From positions 1,104,700-1,168,699 of the forward strand of contig NZ_KB907789.1 in assembly GCF_000382205.1 (NCBI RefSeq): 64,000 nt of DNA, in the 5' to 3' direction. Positions 10,701-18,205 of this stretch are shown here, in pieces (position 1 is the stretch's first letter; every line of letters begins with the position of its first letter). The position numbers and the translations under genes are program-made. Below the pieces are notes generated by a model. That model saw nothing but the letters and a program-made list of their open reading frames with translations, was not told where the DNA came from and did no database searches. The DNA is from Dyadobacter beijingensis DSM 21582. GTDB taxonomy: Bacteria > Bacteroidota > Bacteroidia > Cytophagales > Spirosomataceae.

Positions 10701-11021
10701 GTTCAGGCGCCAAATGCCTACTACCGCCTCAAAATGATCGACGCGGACGGCACTTACGCCTATTCGGTGATCCGGCAGGTGGCGGTGCCAGGTATGGAAG
10801 CCATGCTGTACCCCAACCCGGCAAGCGATGTAATAGAGGTGAAGCAGGCTCCGGCATCCGCGCCATGGCAGCTGATCGGCGCGGATGGAAATGCGGTCCT
10901 GAACGGCCGGTCCGAAGGTGGAAATTTCAGGCTGGACGTGCGCAGCCTTCGACCGGGCACCTATTTGCTGCGGTTCTCCACCGGGCAGGACATTCGAACG
11001 TTCCGGATGGTGAAGCAGTAA
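7794..11021 (+). CDS. Secreted GloVer-repeat protein with T9SS type A sorting domain
   Basis: The 1075-residue protein has a signal peptide (TYVFTLLLCTIASFAARSQ) and about 13 repeats built on KLYG-[IAM]-T-x2-GG-x5-G-x-[IL]-FEW-[DN]-P. These match the choice-of-anchor 'GloVer' (Gloeo-Verruco) tandem repeat family and probably form kelch-like propeller blades. After about residue 720 comes a region with FPVKLVDFNARLEEHNAVLSW, a fibronectin-like module usual before sorting domains. The C-terminus (LYPNPASDVIEVKQ ... PGTYLLRFSTG) is a type IX type A domain. It should be exported and attached to the cell surface; its ligand or substrate is unknown. No partner genes are evident. Confidence 0.88.
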   Translation: MKKPYYSTYVFTLLLCTIASFAARSQGINQFWGVAFGGGTELLGNIFNASPDGTLPTSQFNFYIARKALAIGQFVEYNGELYATARTESGLNVEFSGNLFKWNPATDEYTLLHNFRRETGARPHEVMVLMGSKLYGITMEGGTNAQGVIFEYDLTTNTYAKRADFASLANDRELWPSTALSQMNGKLYGIARTNFGELDDALYEWDPATAQFTQVRDVFGPYQPGLHAPDTPWEGLNGKLYATTKLAGTSFGDLVEWDPEAGTYVSKAAFSREAGYNCLTKMTPKDGKLYGATTAGGAESSGTLFEFTPEAGTITKKIDLAAGANAPFNGFAPVLLGDKFYGVTQGGKTMRGRVYEWNPATNTFSLRFGLPDYTNGLLSGAFTPWQGKLYSAIGRPQPNNGRIVAEVFNWDPATNQYTTGFISQESVGAHPRGGVTLAGGKFYGATTYGGKLNMGVIFEFDPKTKAYKILKELDETTGQEPYGKLTLLNGKLYGITSTGGRVGFGAIFEVDYQNSTVTKKRDFEVATGRTSYGSLIAKDGKLFGMTMAGGNNNRGTIFEWDPVTNSFTVRYHFDKANGGSPRADLCLKDGLFYGMTYNGGTSDVGVIFRWDPATDTYTKIRDLRAGVGVNPVGSFVEYNEKLYGLTPNSLLELDPATLKSGVLATFDGTAGGKITVGNEKFYFLTTSYSGTLYEWNTKTKVLKKSPGYGNGTDFTLSGMTFEPLPAPVSDGTPGNCLPLPPATVDGNNWTEWLPVIDASKNAVAEIRANKNNLGTVTPSLFTHTGNIRKVNGRYFLGRDLTLTTSGAIASGTPVDVRIYVKQEEYDALVAANNADPKAEPITNASQIGVFATAANDCNGNISGATRAIQATSEPWAGGGYVFSFKTESFSTFYLANANAPFPVKLVDFNARLEEHNAVLSWQTAAEINFSHFELERSTDARNFGKIGRINPSESGRPGHYAFLDMHLNEVQAPNAYYRLKMIDADGTYAYSVIRQVAVPGMEAMLYPNPASDVIEVKQAPASAPWQLIGADGNAVLNGRSEGGNFRLDVRSLRPGTYLLRFSTGQDIRTFRMVKQ

Positions 11022-11122
11022 TTGAAGTAGAATCCAGCCCCATTTTTCGCGGGAGGTGGGTCCATTTCCGTGAACAAAATGCCTCGTTTGCATTATCTTT
11101 ACCAAAAATCCCTCAAACCACC

Positions 11123-11671
11123 GTGCACCGATTACTGGCAACATTCTTACTGGGTTTGTTGACATACAACATGATAGGCTACTCGATTACCTATCTTTTG
11201 GAGCGGTCTGCACGTACGTCATCCGAAGAAATGATCGGCGAGGATATTAATTCCCCAAACATCATTATCAAAGTACCGCTCACCTCCCCTGACCGGTCGC
11301 ATTGGTCTTCATCCGGCCCCATCGACGACCATATCGAGGGCAATGGTCAATTTTACCAGATCACGGCGCAGCAGATTGTAAACGACACGCTTTTCGTCTA
11401 CTGCCAGTACGACCAGCGTGCCAGGGAGCATTTTGCCGACCTTGTTTCAAAAATCCAGCTTGCCGCCAGCACGGATACAAGCACGCCAGCCGGCGACAGC
11501 CATTCCAGGTTGCTCAAAGGTTTTTTGAAAGACTATCTGAGTACCCATCGTCAACACGTCTTTTTTGTCCTCGAATGGGCGCCTGACGAACTGGCCGCAC
11601 GTTCAACGAATGCCCCATTCCACGCCGGTATCAAGCCGGCGGTAGCACTACCCCCACCTGATTTCGCTTAG
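11123..11671 (+). CDS. Small membrane-anchored protein upstream of a TonB receptor, unknown function
   Basis: Starting at GTG 11123 gives 182 residues with one N-terminal membrane segment (LLATFLLGLLTYNMIGYSITYLL). A mostly polar outer part follows, with LFVYCQYDQRAREHFADLVSKI and a Pro-rich tail. The frame is open further upstream, but that part overlaps the preceding secreted-protein gene in another frame and is probably not coding. I do not recognise a domain. Bacteroidota often carry such a short protein immediately before a FecA-like receptor, and here the gap to that receptor is 158 bases. A role in the same metal uptake system is inference. Confidence 0.6.
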   Translation: MHRLLATFLLGLLTYNMIGYSITYLLERSARTSSEEMIGEDINSPNIIIKVPLTSPDRSHWSSSGPIDDHIEGNGQFYQITAQQIVNDTLFVYCQYDQRAREHFADLVSKIQLAASTDTSTPAGDSHSRLLKGFLKDYLSTHRQHVFFVLEWAPDELAARSTNAPFHAGIKPAVALPPPDFA

Positions 11672-11829
11672 CTCCCCTATTTCTTGACAACCAGTGCTAC
11701 CGGGAAAACTGCCCTTTCCGGAGCATGCGGCTATATGTCAGCATTCATCAAGTTCGCCCACGACGCGTTTGCCCCGGAGGCATGATGTCGGAGCGGGACT
11801 TATACCCTATCATTTCTGCATAGCGAAAT

Positions 11830-14052
11830 ATGAAACTACTGTATCTTCTTACATTACTGACAATCCTCTCCACCGGCGCCCGCCACGCGGTGGCACAAAA
11901 CGGCAAACCGGAAAAAGAAAAGGTCGAAAAAGTGTTCGACCTGAACGAAGTCACCGTCGGCGAGCGTAAAAATGTGATCCACACCGAACGGCTTCCCGAC
12001 GTCCATAACACGTACATTACCGCGGGTAAGAAAAGTGAAGTGGTCCAAATGGAAGGCGTAAACGGAAACATCGCCGAGAAAACTGGCCGCCAGATCTTCG
12101 CCAAAATACCAGGCGTGTTCGTATATGACATGGACGGAAGCGGCAACCAGGTCAACATTTCGACGAGAGGACTGGACCCGCACCGTTCGTGGGAATACAA
12201 CATCCGGCAAAATGGCATCATTACCAACTCGGATATGTACGGCTACCCGGCCAGCCATTACAGCCCCGCGATGGAATCGATCCAGCGCGTGGAGCTGGTG
12301 CGCGGGACGTCATCGCTGCAATACGGCGCACAATTCGGCGGAATGATCAACTACGTGACCAAAGGCCCCGATACGTCCAAAGCATTCTCTTTCGAAACGA
12401 TCAATTCGGTGGGTTCTTTCGGGCTTTTCAGCTCCTATAATGCCATCGGCGGGAAAGTGGGCAAGCTGACGTACCAGGCCTATTACCAGAAACGCCATTC
12501 GGACGGTTACCGCAAGAATGCCAGATCCGATGCGCAATCGCAGTTCGTGAGCCTGACGTACGAGTTCAGCAATTCGCTGCGTGTGAAGGCAGAGCTGGGC
12601 CGCTCCGAATATGTATACCAAATCCCCGGGCCGCTCACCGACGCCATGTTCGCGCAGGACCCGCGGCAGTCGACGCGCTCGCGCAACTATTTCAATCCGG
12701 ACATTTACGTGCCGTCGATCGTGCTGGACTGGAAAATCAGTCCCGATACCCAGCTGAAACTGACCACCTCGGGTGTATACGGCGCGCGTAACAGCGTGAT
12801 GTTCGACGCATTTGCCAACGTACCAGACACGATCAGCCGCGTCACCAATGCCTACCGTGCCCGGCAGGTGGATATCGACAATTTCAAAAGCTTCACTACC
12901 GAACTGCGCCTGATGCACCAGTATCATTTTATGGGCTTGCGCAATGTGGTTTCGGGCGGCGTACAGTATATGCACAACAAGCTCCGCCGCCGCCAGCTCG
13001 GCAAAGGCACCACCGGCAGCGATTTCGACCTGACCGTTACCGACGCGCAATTCGGCCGCGATATGTACATGACGACCGACAACGTGGCATTGTTTGTCGA
13101 AAACCTCATTTTCATCACCACGCGACTGAGCTTCTCGCCCGGCGTGCGCGTGGAGAAAGGCAGCACCGATATGACCGGCAAGATCACCTACTACGACCCG
13201 CAGAACCTGCCGAATACGATCAGGCACAGCTTCCCGCTGTTCGGTATCAGTTCGCAGTACCGCATCGGCGAGAGCAGTCGCGCCTACGCAGGCTTCTCCC
13301 AGGCCTACCGGCCCGTCGTTTTCAAGGACATCATTCCAGGCTCGGTATTGGAAAGGGTGGATAAGAACCTCAAAGACGCCTATGGCTATAACCTCGAAGC
13401 CGGTATCAGCGGTCATGTGCGCGACAGGCTGCGTTACGACATCGGCCTTTTCCAGGTGATGATCAACCACCGAATGGGCACTGTGGCCATGAAGGACGAC
13501 GCCGGCACGGCCTACCTCTACCGCACCACCACCGGAGATAGCCGCACCAGGGGCGTAGAGGCTTACATCGAGTACAGCCTTTTCAAGACCTACGAGCAAT
13601 CGGTACCGGCCACGGAGCTTTCCTTTTTTACTTCTACCTCCTATTTCGATGCGAAATATGTGCGCGGGACGGCTGTCTTCAATGGTGAAAACCGGGTCAT
13701 AGACGGCAACCGGGTGGAAGGCGTGCCGACCTGGATTTCGCGCAATGGCGTTCAGTTGCTGTATAAAAAACTATCTGTAACTGCGCAGTACAGCTACGTG
13801 AGCTCGAACTACGCCAACCCGCTCAACACGGTGGAGCCGTCGGCCAACGGCACGATCGGGAAAGTCCCCGGCTATGGCCTGCTCGACTTTAACGCGACGC
13901 TGCGATTAGGAAAAGCCTACACGCTGCGCGCAGGCGTGAACAATATCACCGACAAGCAATATTTCACCAAAAGGCCGACCATGTACCCGGGCGCAGGCAT
14001 ATGGTCTTCCGACGGCCGGAGTTTTGGGATTTCGTTTGGGATAAAAATCTGA
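11830..14052 (+). CDS. TonB-dependent receptor, FecA-like
   Basis: The 740-residue protein has a signal peptide (YLLTLLTILSTGARHAVAQ), then a plug domain at about 60-200. The plug holds IPGVFVYDMDGSGNQVNIS and TRGLDPHRSWEYNIRQNG, typical of the Fe(III)-dicitrate (FecA) group. A long beta-barrel follows, ending in FGISFGIKI with a terminal aromatic-type strand. It should import a ferric chelate or similar ligand across the outer membrane using TonB energy. There is no SusD partner and no anti-sigma/sigma pair beside it. A strong palindromic terminator follows. Confidence 0.88.
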   Translation: MKLLYLLTLLTILSTGARHAVAQNGKPEKEKVEKVFDLNEVTVGERKNVIHTERLPDVHNTYITAGKKSEVVQMEGVNGNIAEKTGRQIFAKIPGVFVYDMDGSGNQVNISTRGLDPHRSWEYNIRQNGIITNSDMYGYPASHYSPAMESIQRVELVRGTSSLQYGAQFGGMINYVTKGPDTSKAFSFETINSVGSFGLFSSYNAIGGKVGKLTYQAYYQKRHSDGYRKNARSDAQSQFVSLTYEFSNSLRVKAELGRSEYVYQIPGPLTDAMFAQDPRQSTRSRNYFNPDIYVPSIVLDWKISPDTQLKLTTSGVYGARNSVMFDAFANVPDTISRVTNAYRARQVDIDNFKSFTTELRLMHQYHFMGLRNVVSGGVQYMHNKLRRRQLGKGTTGSDFDLTVTDAQFGRDMYMTTDNVALFVENLIFITTRLSFSPGVRVEKGSTDMTGKITYYDPQNLPNTIRHSFPLFGISSQYRIGESSRAYAGFSQAYRPVVFKDIIPGSVLERVDKNLKDAYGYNLEAGISGHVRDRLRYDIGLFQVMINHRMGTVAMKDDAGTAYLYRTTTGDSRTRGVEAYIEYSLFKTYEQSVPATELSFFTSTSYFDAKYVRGTAVFNGENRVIDGNRVEGVPTWISRNGVQLLYKKLSVTAQYSYVSSNYANPLNTVEPSANGTIGKVPGYGLLDFNATLRLGKAYTLRAGVNNITDKQYFTKRPTMYPGAGIWSSDGRSFGISFGIKI

Positions 14053-14062
14053 TAATAAAGAA

Positions 14063-14098
14063 AAGAGGCCGCCTCAAATCAATTTGAGGCGGCCTCTT
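14063..14098. terminator. Bidirectional terminator between the TonB receptor and tRNA-Arg
   Basis: A perfect 17-bp palindrome (14063-14079 with 14082-14098) has A-rich sequence on its left and T-rich sequence on its right. It lies between the end of the plus-strand receptor gene and the 3' end of the minus-strand tRNA-Arg, so it can stop both transcripts. Confidence 0.8.
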
Positions 14099-14107
14099 CG
14101 TTCTTTG

Positions 14108-14181
14108 TGATCCCGTTGTGATTCGAACACAAGACCTACTGCTTAGAAGGCAGTTGCTCTATCCAGCTGAGCTACGGGACC
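14108..14181 (-). tRNA. tRNA-Arg (anticodon TCT)
   Basis: The cloverleaf closes: acceptor GGTCCCG pairs with CGGGATC (one G-U), the T-loop is TTCGAAT, and the anticodon loop is CTTCTAA with anticodon TCT. The discriminator is A, and CCA is not encoded. It is 74 bases long and the last of three minus-strand tRNA genes. Confidence 0.95.
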
Positions 14182-14195
14182 TGGAATTTGAAAAA

Positions 14196-14211
14196 ACCTA
14201 CTGCTTAGAAG
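14196..14211 (-). repeat. 16-bp duplicate of the tRNA-Arg anticodon arm
   Basis: The 16 bases at 14196-14211 are identical to 14134-14149, the anticodon arm of the tRNA-Arg just downstream, at a period of 62. No complete second tRNA can be folded here. It looks like a leftover of a tandem duplication or of recombination at the tRNA. Confidence 0.6.
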
Positions 14212-14252
14212 CGGATCTCCGCACGGGCAGTTTGGGCCATTTAAGGTCATAA

Positions 14253-14303
14253 AAAAAGGCAGTCAGCAGTGCAGTTATACTGCATACGGCTTACTGCCTT
14301 TTT
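14253..14303 (-). terminator. Terminator after tRNA-Pro
   Basis: An outer stem (14253-14263 with 14293-14303) and an inner one (14270-14275 with 14279-14284) are flanked by A-rich sequence on the left and T-rich on the right. It lies just past the 3' end of the minus-strand tRNA-Pro and would end that transcript. tRNA-Arg beyond it would then need its own promoter. Confidence 0.65.
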
Positions 14304-14310
14304 GCTTTTT

Positions 14311-14385
<75 letters not shown>

Positions 14386-14440
14386 ATAATTTTTCTCTTC
14401 TACTTTAAGAAGAGCACTTTGGCGAACGTTGAAAACCGCG

Positions 14441-14527
14441 TGGAGGAAGCGGGATTCGAACCCGCGGTACCCTTGCGAGTACGGCAGTTTAGCAAACTAC
14501 TGGTTTCAGCCACTCACCCATCCCTCC
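14441..14527 (-). tRNA. tRNA-Ser (anticodon GCT)
   Basis: The acceptor GGAGGGA pairs with TTCCTCC (one G-U). The anticodon stem encloses GCT, and a long variable arm (about 14475-14486) is present, as expected for serine tRNAs. Length 87, CCA not encoded. The base after the acceptor is A, where G is usual for Ser. Confidence 0.93.
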
Positions 14528-14622
14528 GTTCTTCCGTCGTTCGGGAGTGCAAATATAGCAGGTCTATTTTCAGAAAAGCAAACATTTCAAGAAAAAAAAC
14601 TTCACCAGAAGCCTTAAATGCC

Positions 14623-14630
14623 TATTTTTG
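14623..14630 (+). promoter_or_regulatory. Bacteroidota -7 promoter element of the VWA gene
   Basis: TATTTTTG fits the TAnnTTTG element exactly and lies 31 bases before the ATG at 14661. A possible upstream TTG start at 14628 falls inside this element, which supports 14661 as the start. A clear -33 TTTG is not seen. Confidence 0.55.
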
Positions 14631-14660
14631 CCCAAGTTTAAATTACACAATTCGTTCATT

Positions 14661-15623
14661 ATGAACTGGAATTACCCCTTTGAAAGCACTGAATATTTTT
14701 TTATATTTTTTTTCATTTTCGCTTACACAGCCTACATTATCCGTACTGTTCGCATTGCCCGGCAGCTGCAAACCACTGCCCGTACCCTTATCATCAAACT
14801 CTTTTTACGCAGTATTACCTTCTCGCTTCTGATCATTAGCCTGCTCGGGCCGTCGTTCGGCGAGGCGGAGCGCGACATTCAGGCGAAGGGTAAGGATATA
14901 TTCATGGTCGTGGACTTGTCGAAGTCGATGGACGCGGCGGACGTGACGCCCTCGCGGCTCGAAAAAGTGAAGTTCGAGCTCAACCGCTTCATCGAAAACG
15001 AGCGCGCCAACCGGATCGGCATTATCATCTTCTCCAACGACGCCTACATACACGTGCCGCTCACGTACGACGCGGCCGCGCTCGAACTGTTCATCCAGTC
15101 CCTGCAAACCGACCTGCTGCCGACGAATGGTACCAATGTGTGCGGCGCCATTGAAATGGCCTATAACAAACTGATGAATGCCGCCGATCCGACGAGCCGT
15201 GCGAAAATGATGGTACTGTTTACCGATGGTGAGAACAGCAGCACCTGCACCAACGCATTGTTCAATAACCTGCGCCGCTTCGGTATCGGGGTGTATTCGG
15301 TGGCGGTGGGCACGAAAGTGGGCATCAGCATCCAGCAGAACGGGAAGCCTTTAATGGATAAAAACGACAAGCTCGTGATCAGCAAGCTCGACGAGAATTT
15401 CCTGCGCGGCATCGCCGGTTCCGCGCGCGGCAGCTATTACGAACTGAATAATTCGAAGAACGACATTCAAAAGCTGATCAGCGATATTAACCAGGCCGAG
15501 GGAGCGCTGATCGACTCCCGCACGATCACCGTCGTTTCCAACAAATACTACTATTTCCTCGGCGCGGCGCTGATATTGATCCTGCTCGATGTACTAATTA
15601 CCATCGGAACGTTTCGACTGTAA
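14661..15623 (+). CDS. VWA-domain membrane protein, BatA/BatB-like
   Basis: The 320-residue protein has two N-terminal membrane segments (FFIFFFIFAYTAYII and SITFSLLIISLLGPS). A von Willebrand A domain follows with an intact metal site (DLSKS, the Thr of TNGTNV, and TDGEN), and a last membrane helix sits at the C-terminus (YFLGAALILILLDVLITIG). This is the layout of BatA/BatB proteins of the Bat aerotolerance cluster. The next gene encodes a TPR protein resembling BatC, 39 bases on. The MoxR ATPase and DUF58 genes that usually complete the cluster are not in the window. The ATG at 14661 was chosen because the promoter -7 element overlaps any earlier start. Confidence 0.88.
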   Translation: MNWNYPFESTEYFFIFFFIFAYTAYIIRTVRIARQLQTTARTLIIKLFLRSITFSLLIISLLGPSFGEAERDIQAKGKDIFMVVDLSKSMDAADVTPSRLEKVKFELNRFIENERANRIGIIIFSNDAYIHVPLTYDAAALELFIQSLQTDLLPTNGTNVCGAIEMAYNKLMNAADPTSRAKMMVLFTDGENSSTCTNALFNNLRRFGIGVYSVAVGTKVGISIQQNGKPLMDKNDKLVISKLDENFLRGIAGSARGSYYELNNSKNDIQKLISDINQAEGALIDSRTITVVSNKYYYFLGAALILILLDVLITIGTFRL

Positions 15624-15643
15624 GCAGCAATTCCCTATTTTTG
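15612..15643 (+). promoter_or_regulatory. Promoter of the TPR gene
   Basis: TATTTTTG at 15636-15643 matches the TAnnTTTG -7 element, and TTTC 20 bases upstream (15612-15615) is one base from the -33 TTTG. It overlaps the end of the VWA gene, so the TPR gene can be transcribed separately. Confidence 0.5.
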
Positions 15644-15662
15644 CACGCAAATGTGAACCGAT

Positions 15663-16382
15663 ATGACGTCTCTGATCCTCTATGTCCTGCTCTGGCTTTG
15701 GGATAACCGGACCTTCGATTCCATTACCAAGGCGAACCAGCGAAAGCTCGATGCGGAACAGGCGTTCCAGAAAAAGGAATTTACACGGTCTGCCGAGCTG
15801 TACCACCAGATTACCTACGGCTCACTCTTTTCAGATCCCGCTGCGCGACTGAACCTTGCGCATTCGCTATATAAAATGGGCGACTATAAACAGGCATTGA
15901 AACATTACCGGCTGCTGAGTGATATCGGTAACAGCGGTATCGCGTCGGTGGCCAATGCGCAGATCGCCCTGATCCTCGTCAACAGAAAAGATACCGCCAC
16001 CGCGCTGACCAGCCTGCGGACCGCATTGCGGCTCGAACCGGGCAACACGCTGGCCCGTAACAATTACATTATCCTGAAAAAGAGCTTCTCGGGCGTGGAT
16101 GAACAGTCGGACATCAGGACCCGGAAACGGAAGTCGAACCAGCAGCAGCCGAACCAGGTCCAGCCGGCACCGCCGCCTGCCCCGCCGCAGGAAATACGCG
16201 AGGTGAGCGAGGATTTAAAAAAAGAGGAATTACTGAAAAGCCTCAAAGCGATGAACATGAGCGAAGAGCAGGCCAGGGCCATTCTCGATGCCATGAAATC
16301 GAACGAATCGCAATATATTTACCAGCTCCGCCGGAAGCAGTACAACCAGAAACCGGCGCAAAAGAGCGAAATCGAATGGTGA
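15663..16382 (+). CDS. TPR protein, BatC-like
   Basis: The 239-residue protein begins with a short hydrophobic stretch (TSLILYVLLWLW). It has about three TPR units (AEQAFQKKEFTRSAELYHQI, ARLNLAHSLYKMGDYKQALKHY, and a third near ALRLEPGNTLARNNY), then a Gln/Pro-rich linker. The tail, KSLKAMNMSEEQARAILDAMKSNESQYIYQ, is seen in BatC/BatE proteins. It lies right after the VWA protein and probably works with it at the inner membrane as a scaffold. Function in aerotolerance is known only by analogy. Confidence 0.8.
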   Translation: MTSLILYVLLWLWDNRTFDSITKANQRKLDAEQAFQKKEFTRSAELYHQITYGSLFSDPAARLNLAHSLYKMGDYKQALKHYRLLSDIGNSGIASVANAQIALILVNRKDTATALTSLRTALRLEPGNTLARNNYIILKKSFSGVDEQSDIRTRKRKSNQQQPNQVQPAPPPAPPQEIREVSEDLKKEELLKSLKAMNMSEEQARAILDAMKSNESQYIYQLRRKQYNQKPAQKSEIEW

Positions 16383-16398
16383 TTTTATCCATAATCTA

Positions 16399-17334
16399 AT
16401 GAACAGCATACCAGCAACCAACTTCCAGTTCCCCGGCCAGACGGCATTTTACAAAGGGAAAGTCCGCGACGTGTACTCTTTCGACAAGCGTCTGGTGATG
16501 ATCGCTACCGACCGCATTTCGGCATTCGATGTGATCCTGCCCCGCGCTATACCCTACAAAGGCCAGGTTTTGAACCAGATCGCCGCCCACTTCCTGAACG
16601 CCACCTCCGACATCGTGCCCAACTGGCTCGAAGAAGTGCCCGACGCGAATGTGAGCATCGGTATCAAATGCCAGGCTTACCCGGTGGAAATGGTAGTACG
16701 CGGTTACCTCGCCGGCCACGCATGGCGCGAGTACAAATCCGGCAAGCGCGAAGTATGCGGTGTGGCATTGCCCGAGGGTTTGAAGGAAAACGACAAACTC
16801 CCCCAGCCTATCATCACACCTACGACGAAGGCGCACGAAGGCCACGATGAGGACATTTCGAGGGAGCAAATCCTCGCGCAGGGGCTCGTAAGCGAAGACG
16901 AATATGAGCATCTGGAACGCTACACGCTCGCATTGTTCGCGAAAGGGACTGAAATGGCGGCCGATCAGGGATTGATATTGGTGGATACCAAATATGAATT
17001 CGGCCAGCTGGATGGCACGATTTATTTGATTGACGAAATCCATACGCCCGACTCTTCAAGGTACTTCTATAAAGATACTTATGAGGAAAATCAGCGCGCC
17101 GGAATAGCCCAAAAGCAGCTTAGCAAGGAATTTGTAAGAGAATGGCTGATCGAAAACGGCTTCCAGGGTAAAGACGGCCAGAAAGTGCCTGAAATGACCG
17201 ACGAAAAAGTGACGTCCATCTCAGAGCGCTACATCGAGCTGTTCGAAAAAGTGACCGGTATGAAGTTCCAGAAAAACAACCTGGACCACCCGCTGGAGAG
17301 AATTGAAAAAGCAGTGCTCCGCGCACTGGCCTGA
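16399..17334 (+). CDS. purC: Phosphoribosylaminoimidazole-succinocarboxamide synthase
   Basis: PurC joins aspartate to CAIR using ATP, giving SAICAR in purine synthesis. The 311-residue protein has the N-terminal FYKGKVRDVYSFDKRLVMIATDR signature, then AFDVILPRAIPYKGQVLN, VVRGYLAGHAWREY and the conserved LVDTKYEFG and LIDEIHTPDSSRYF motifs. The length fits the longer PurC form. It starts 16 bases after the TPR gene and may share its transcript. The next gene (STAS protein) follows 49 bases later. Confidence 0.97.
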   Translation: MNSIPATNFQFPGQTAFYKGKVRDVYSFDKRLVMIATDRISAFDVILPRAIPYKGQVLNQIAAHFLNATSDIVPNWLEEVPDANVSIGIKCQAYPVEMVVRGYLAGHAWREYKSGKREVCGVALPEGLKENDKLPQPIITPTTKAHEGHDEDISREQILAQGLVSEDEYEHLERYTLALFAKGTEMAADQGLILVDTKYEFGQLDGTIYLIDEIHTPDSSRYFYKDTYEENQRAGIAQKQLSKEFVREWLIENGFQGKDGQKVPEMTDEKVTSISERYIELFEKVTGMKFQKNNLDHPLERIEKAVLRALA

Positions 17335-17383
17335 GCCGAACTACCGCTTAACAAAATATTTGTTCGACAAAACGACAACCGAA

Positions 17384-17806
17384 ATGGATTTTAAACTGGA
17401 AAAGAAAGAACAATACGTGTATATCGAAACGGATGCGACCGCTTTTGCGGACGATGTGCCCGCAGCCTTCGAAGAAACGGCCCGCTCACTCTTCCGGGAG
17501 GGCTACCACAGCCTGATCGTCAACATGCAGACCGTGAAGTCGCTGGACGCTACGGGGATTACCACATTAAAGAAGGTGAATTACCTCTGTGCGAACGACC
17601 TTGGGATGCTCGCGATCGTTACCCGCGATGACGATTTCATAGACCTCCTGGAAGACCTGCGCATTCCCGACCTGACGGTTTTACCTACCAAAGAAGAAGC
17701 GATCGACGCCATTTTCATGCACAGCCTGGAAAACGAGTTCGGTGCCGGCGACGACGACTATGACGATGAAGACTACGAGGGCGTGAGCGAATCGAAAGAG
17801 CCCTGA
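17384..17806 (+). CDS. STAS-domain protein with acidic tail
   Basis: From the ATG at 17384 this is a 140-residue protein. Residues 1-105 form a STAS (anti-anti-sigma-like) domain, with VNMQTVKSLDATGITTLKKVN containing the Ser/Asp-Ala-Thr-Gly loop where family members are phosphorylated. The tail is very acidic (GDDDYDDEDYEGVSE). It could bind a serine kinase/anti-sigma partner or simply act as a scaffold; no partner is nearby. An in-frame start further upstream (17303) would overlap purC and is less likely. Confidence 0.8.
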   Translation: MDFKLEKKEQYVYIETDATAFADDVPAAFEETARSLFREGYHSLIVNMQTVKSLDATGITTLKKVNYLCANDLGMLAIVTRDDDFIDLLEDLRIPDLTVLPTKEEAIDAIFMHSLENEFGAGDDDYDDEDYEGVSESKEP

Positions 17807-17840
17807 TATTTGAATAGTATAATTTTCAGCCACTTACACG

Positions 17841-17874
17841 AACGTCCCGCCGAAGCCCGGCGGGACGTTTTTCT
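17841..17874 (+). terminator. Rho-independent terminator after the STAS gene
   Basis: A perfect 12-bp GC-rich stem (17841-17852 with 17858-17869, loop AAGCC) is followed by a T tract. It ends the purC-STAS transcript. Confidence 0.85.
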
Positions 17875-18205
17875 TACGTCATTCTAACACTTTTTATATT
17901 TTTCGCAGGCGCTTTTTGTAATCCTCCAAGTCACCTCAAAAAGCCTTCCAGCGTGTGCCAAATGGCAATAAATCCCTCGATTCATTGCACATTTATCAAT
18001 ATTCTGATAATAATTGTAATTAATCGGCCAAATCCATATTGGTGATATAAAATTTTGCCATTCCCATAATAAGCCAAATATTTTTTATGGGTATATTGCG
18101 TGGCTTTACCCAAAACATCACACACTGGCGTTTTCGCTTTCCTTTTAAAGTGCTTATTTAAACAGATTCTAATTACGAATTTGTTAATTACCTACAATTC
18201 GATAA
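17875..18205 (+). other. Long AT-rich leader upstream of gltB
   Basis: No gene is seen in these 331 bases. They are much richer in A+T than the flanking genes and contain several near matches to the TAnnTTTG -7 element (for example around 18045-18056 and 18090-18096). This is probably the promoter and untranslated leader of gltB. I see no convincing riboswitch fold. Confidence 0.4.

Noticed and set aside
10865..11122. Extended N-terminus of the small protein before the FecA-like receptor
   Set aside because: This part overlaps the sorting domain of the preceding secreted protein in another frame; a GTG at 11123 gives a proper membrane anchor.
12310..13599. 429-codon minus-strand frame opposite the FecA-like receptor
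   Set aside because: It is an antisense frame of a GC-rich gene, with no recognisable domain.
17303..17383. Upstream start for the STAS protein
   Set aside because: It overlaps the end of purC and adds residues unlike the STAS family; the ATG at 17384 fits.
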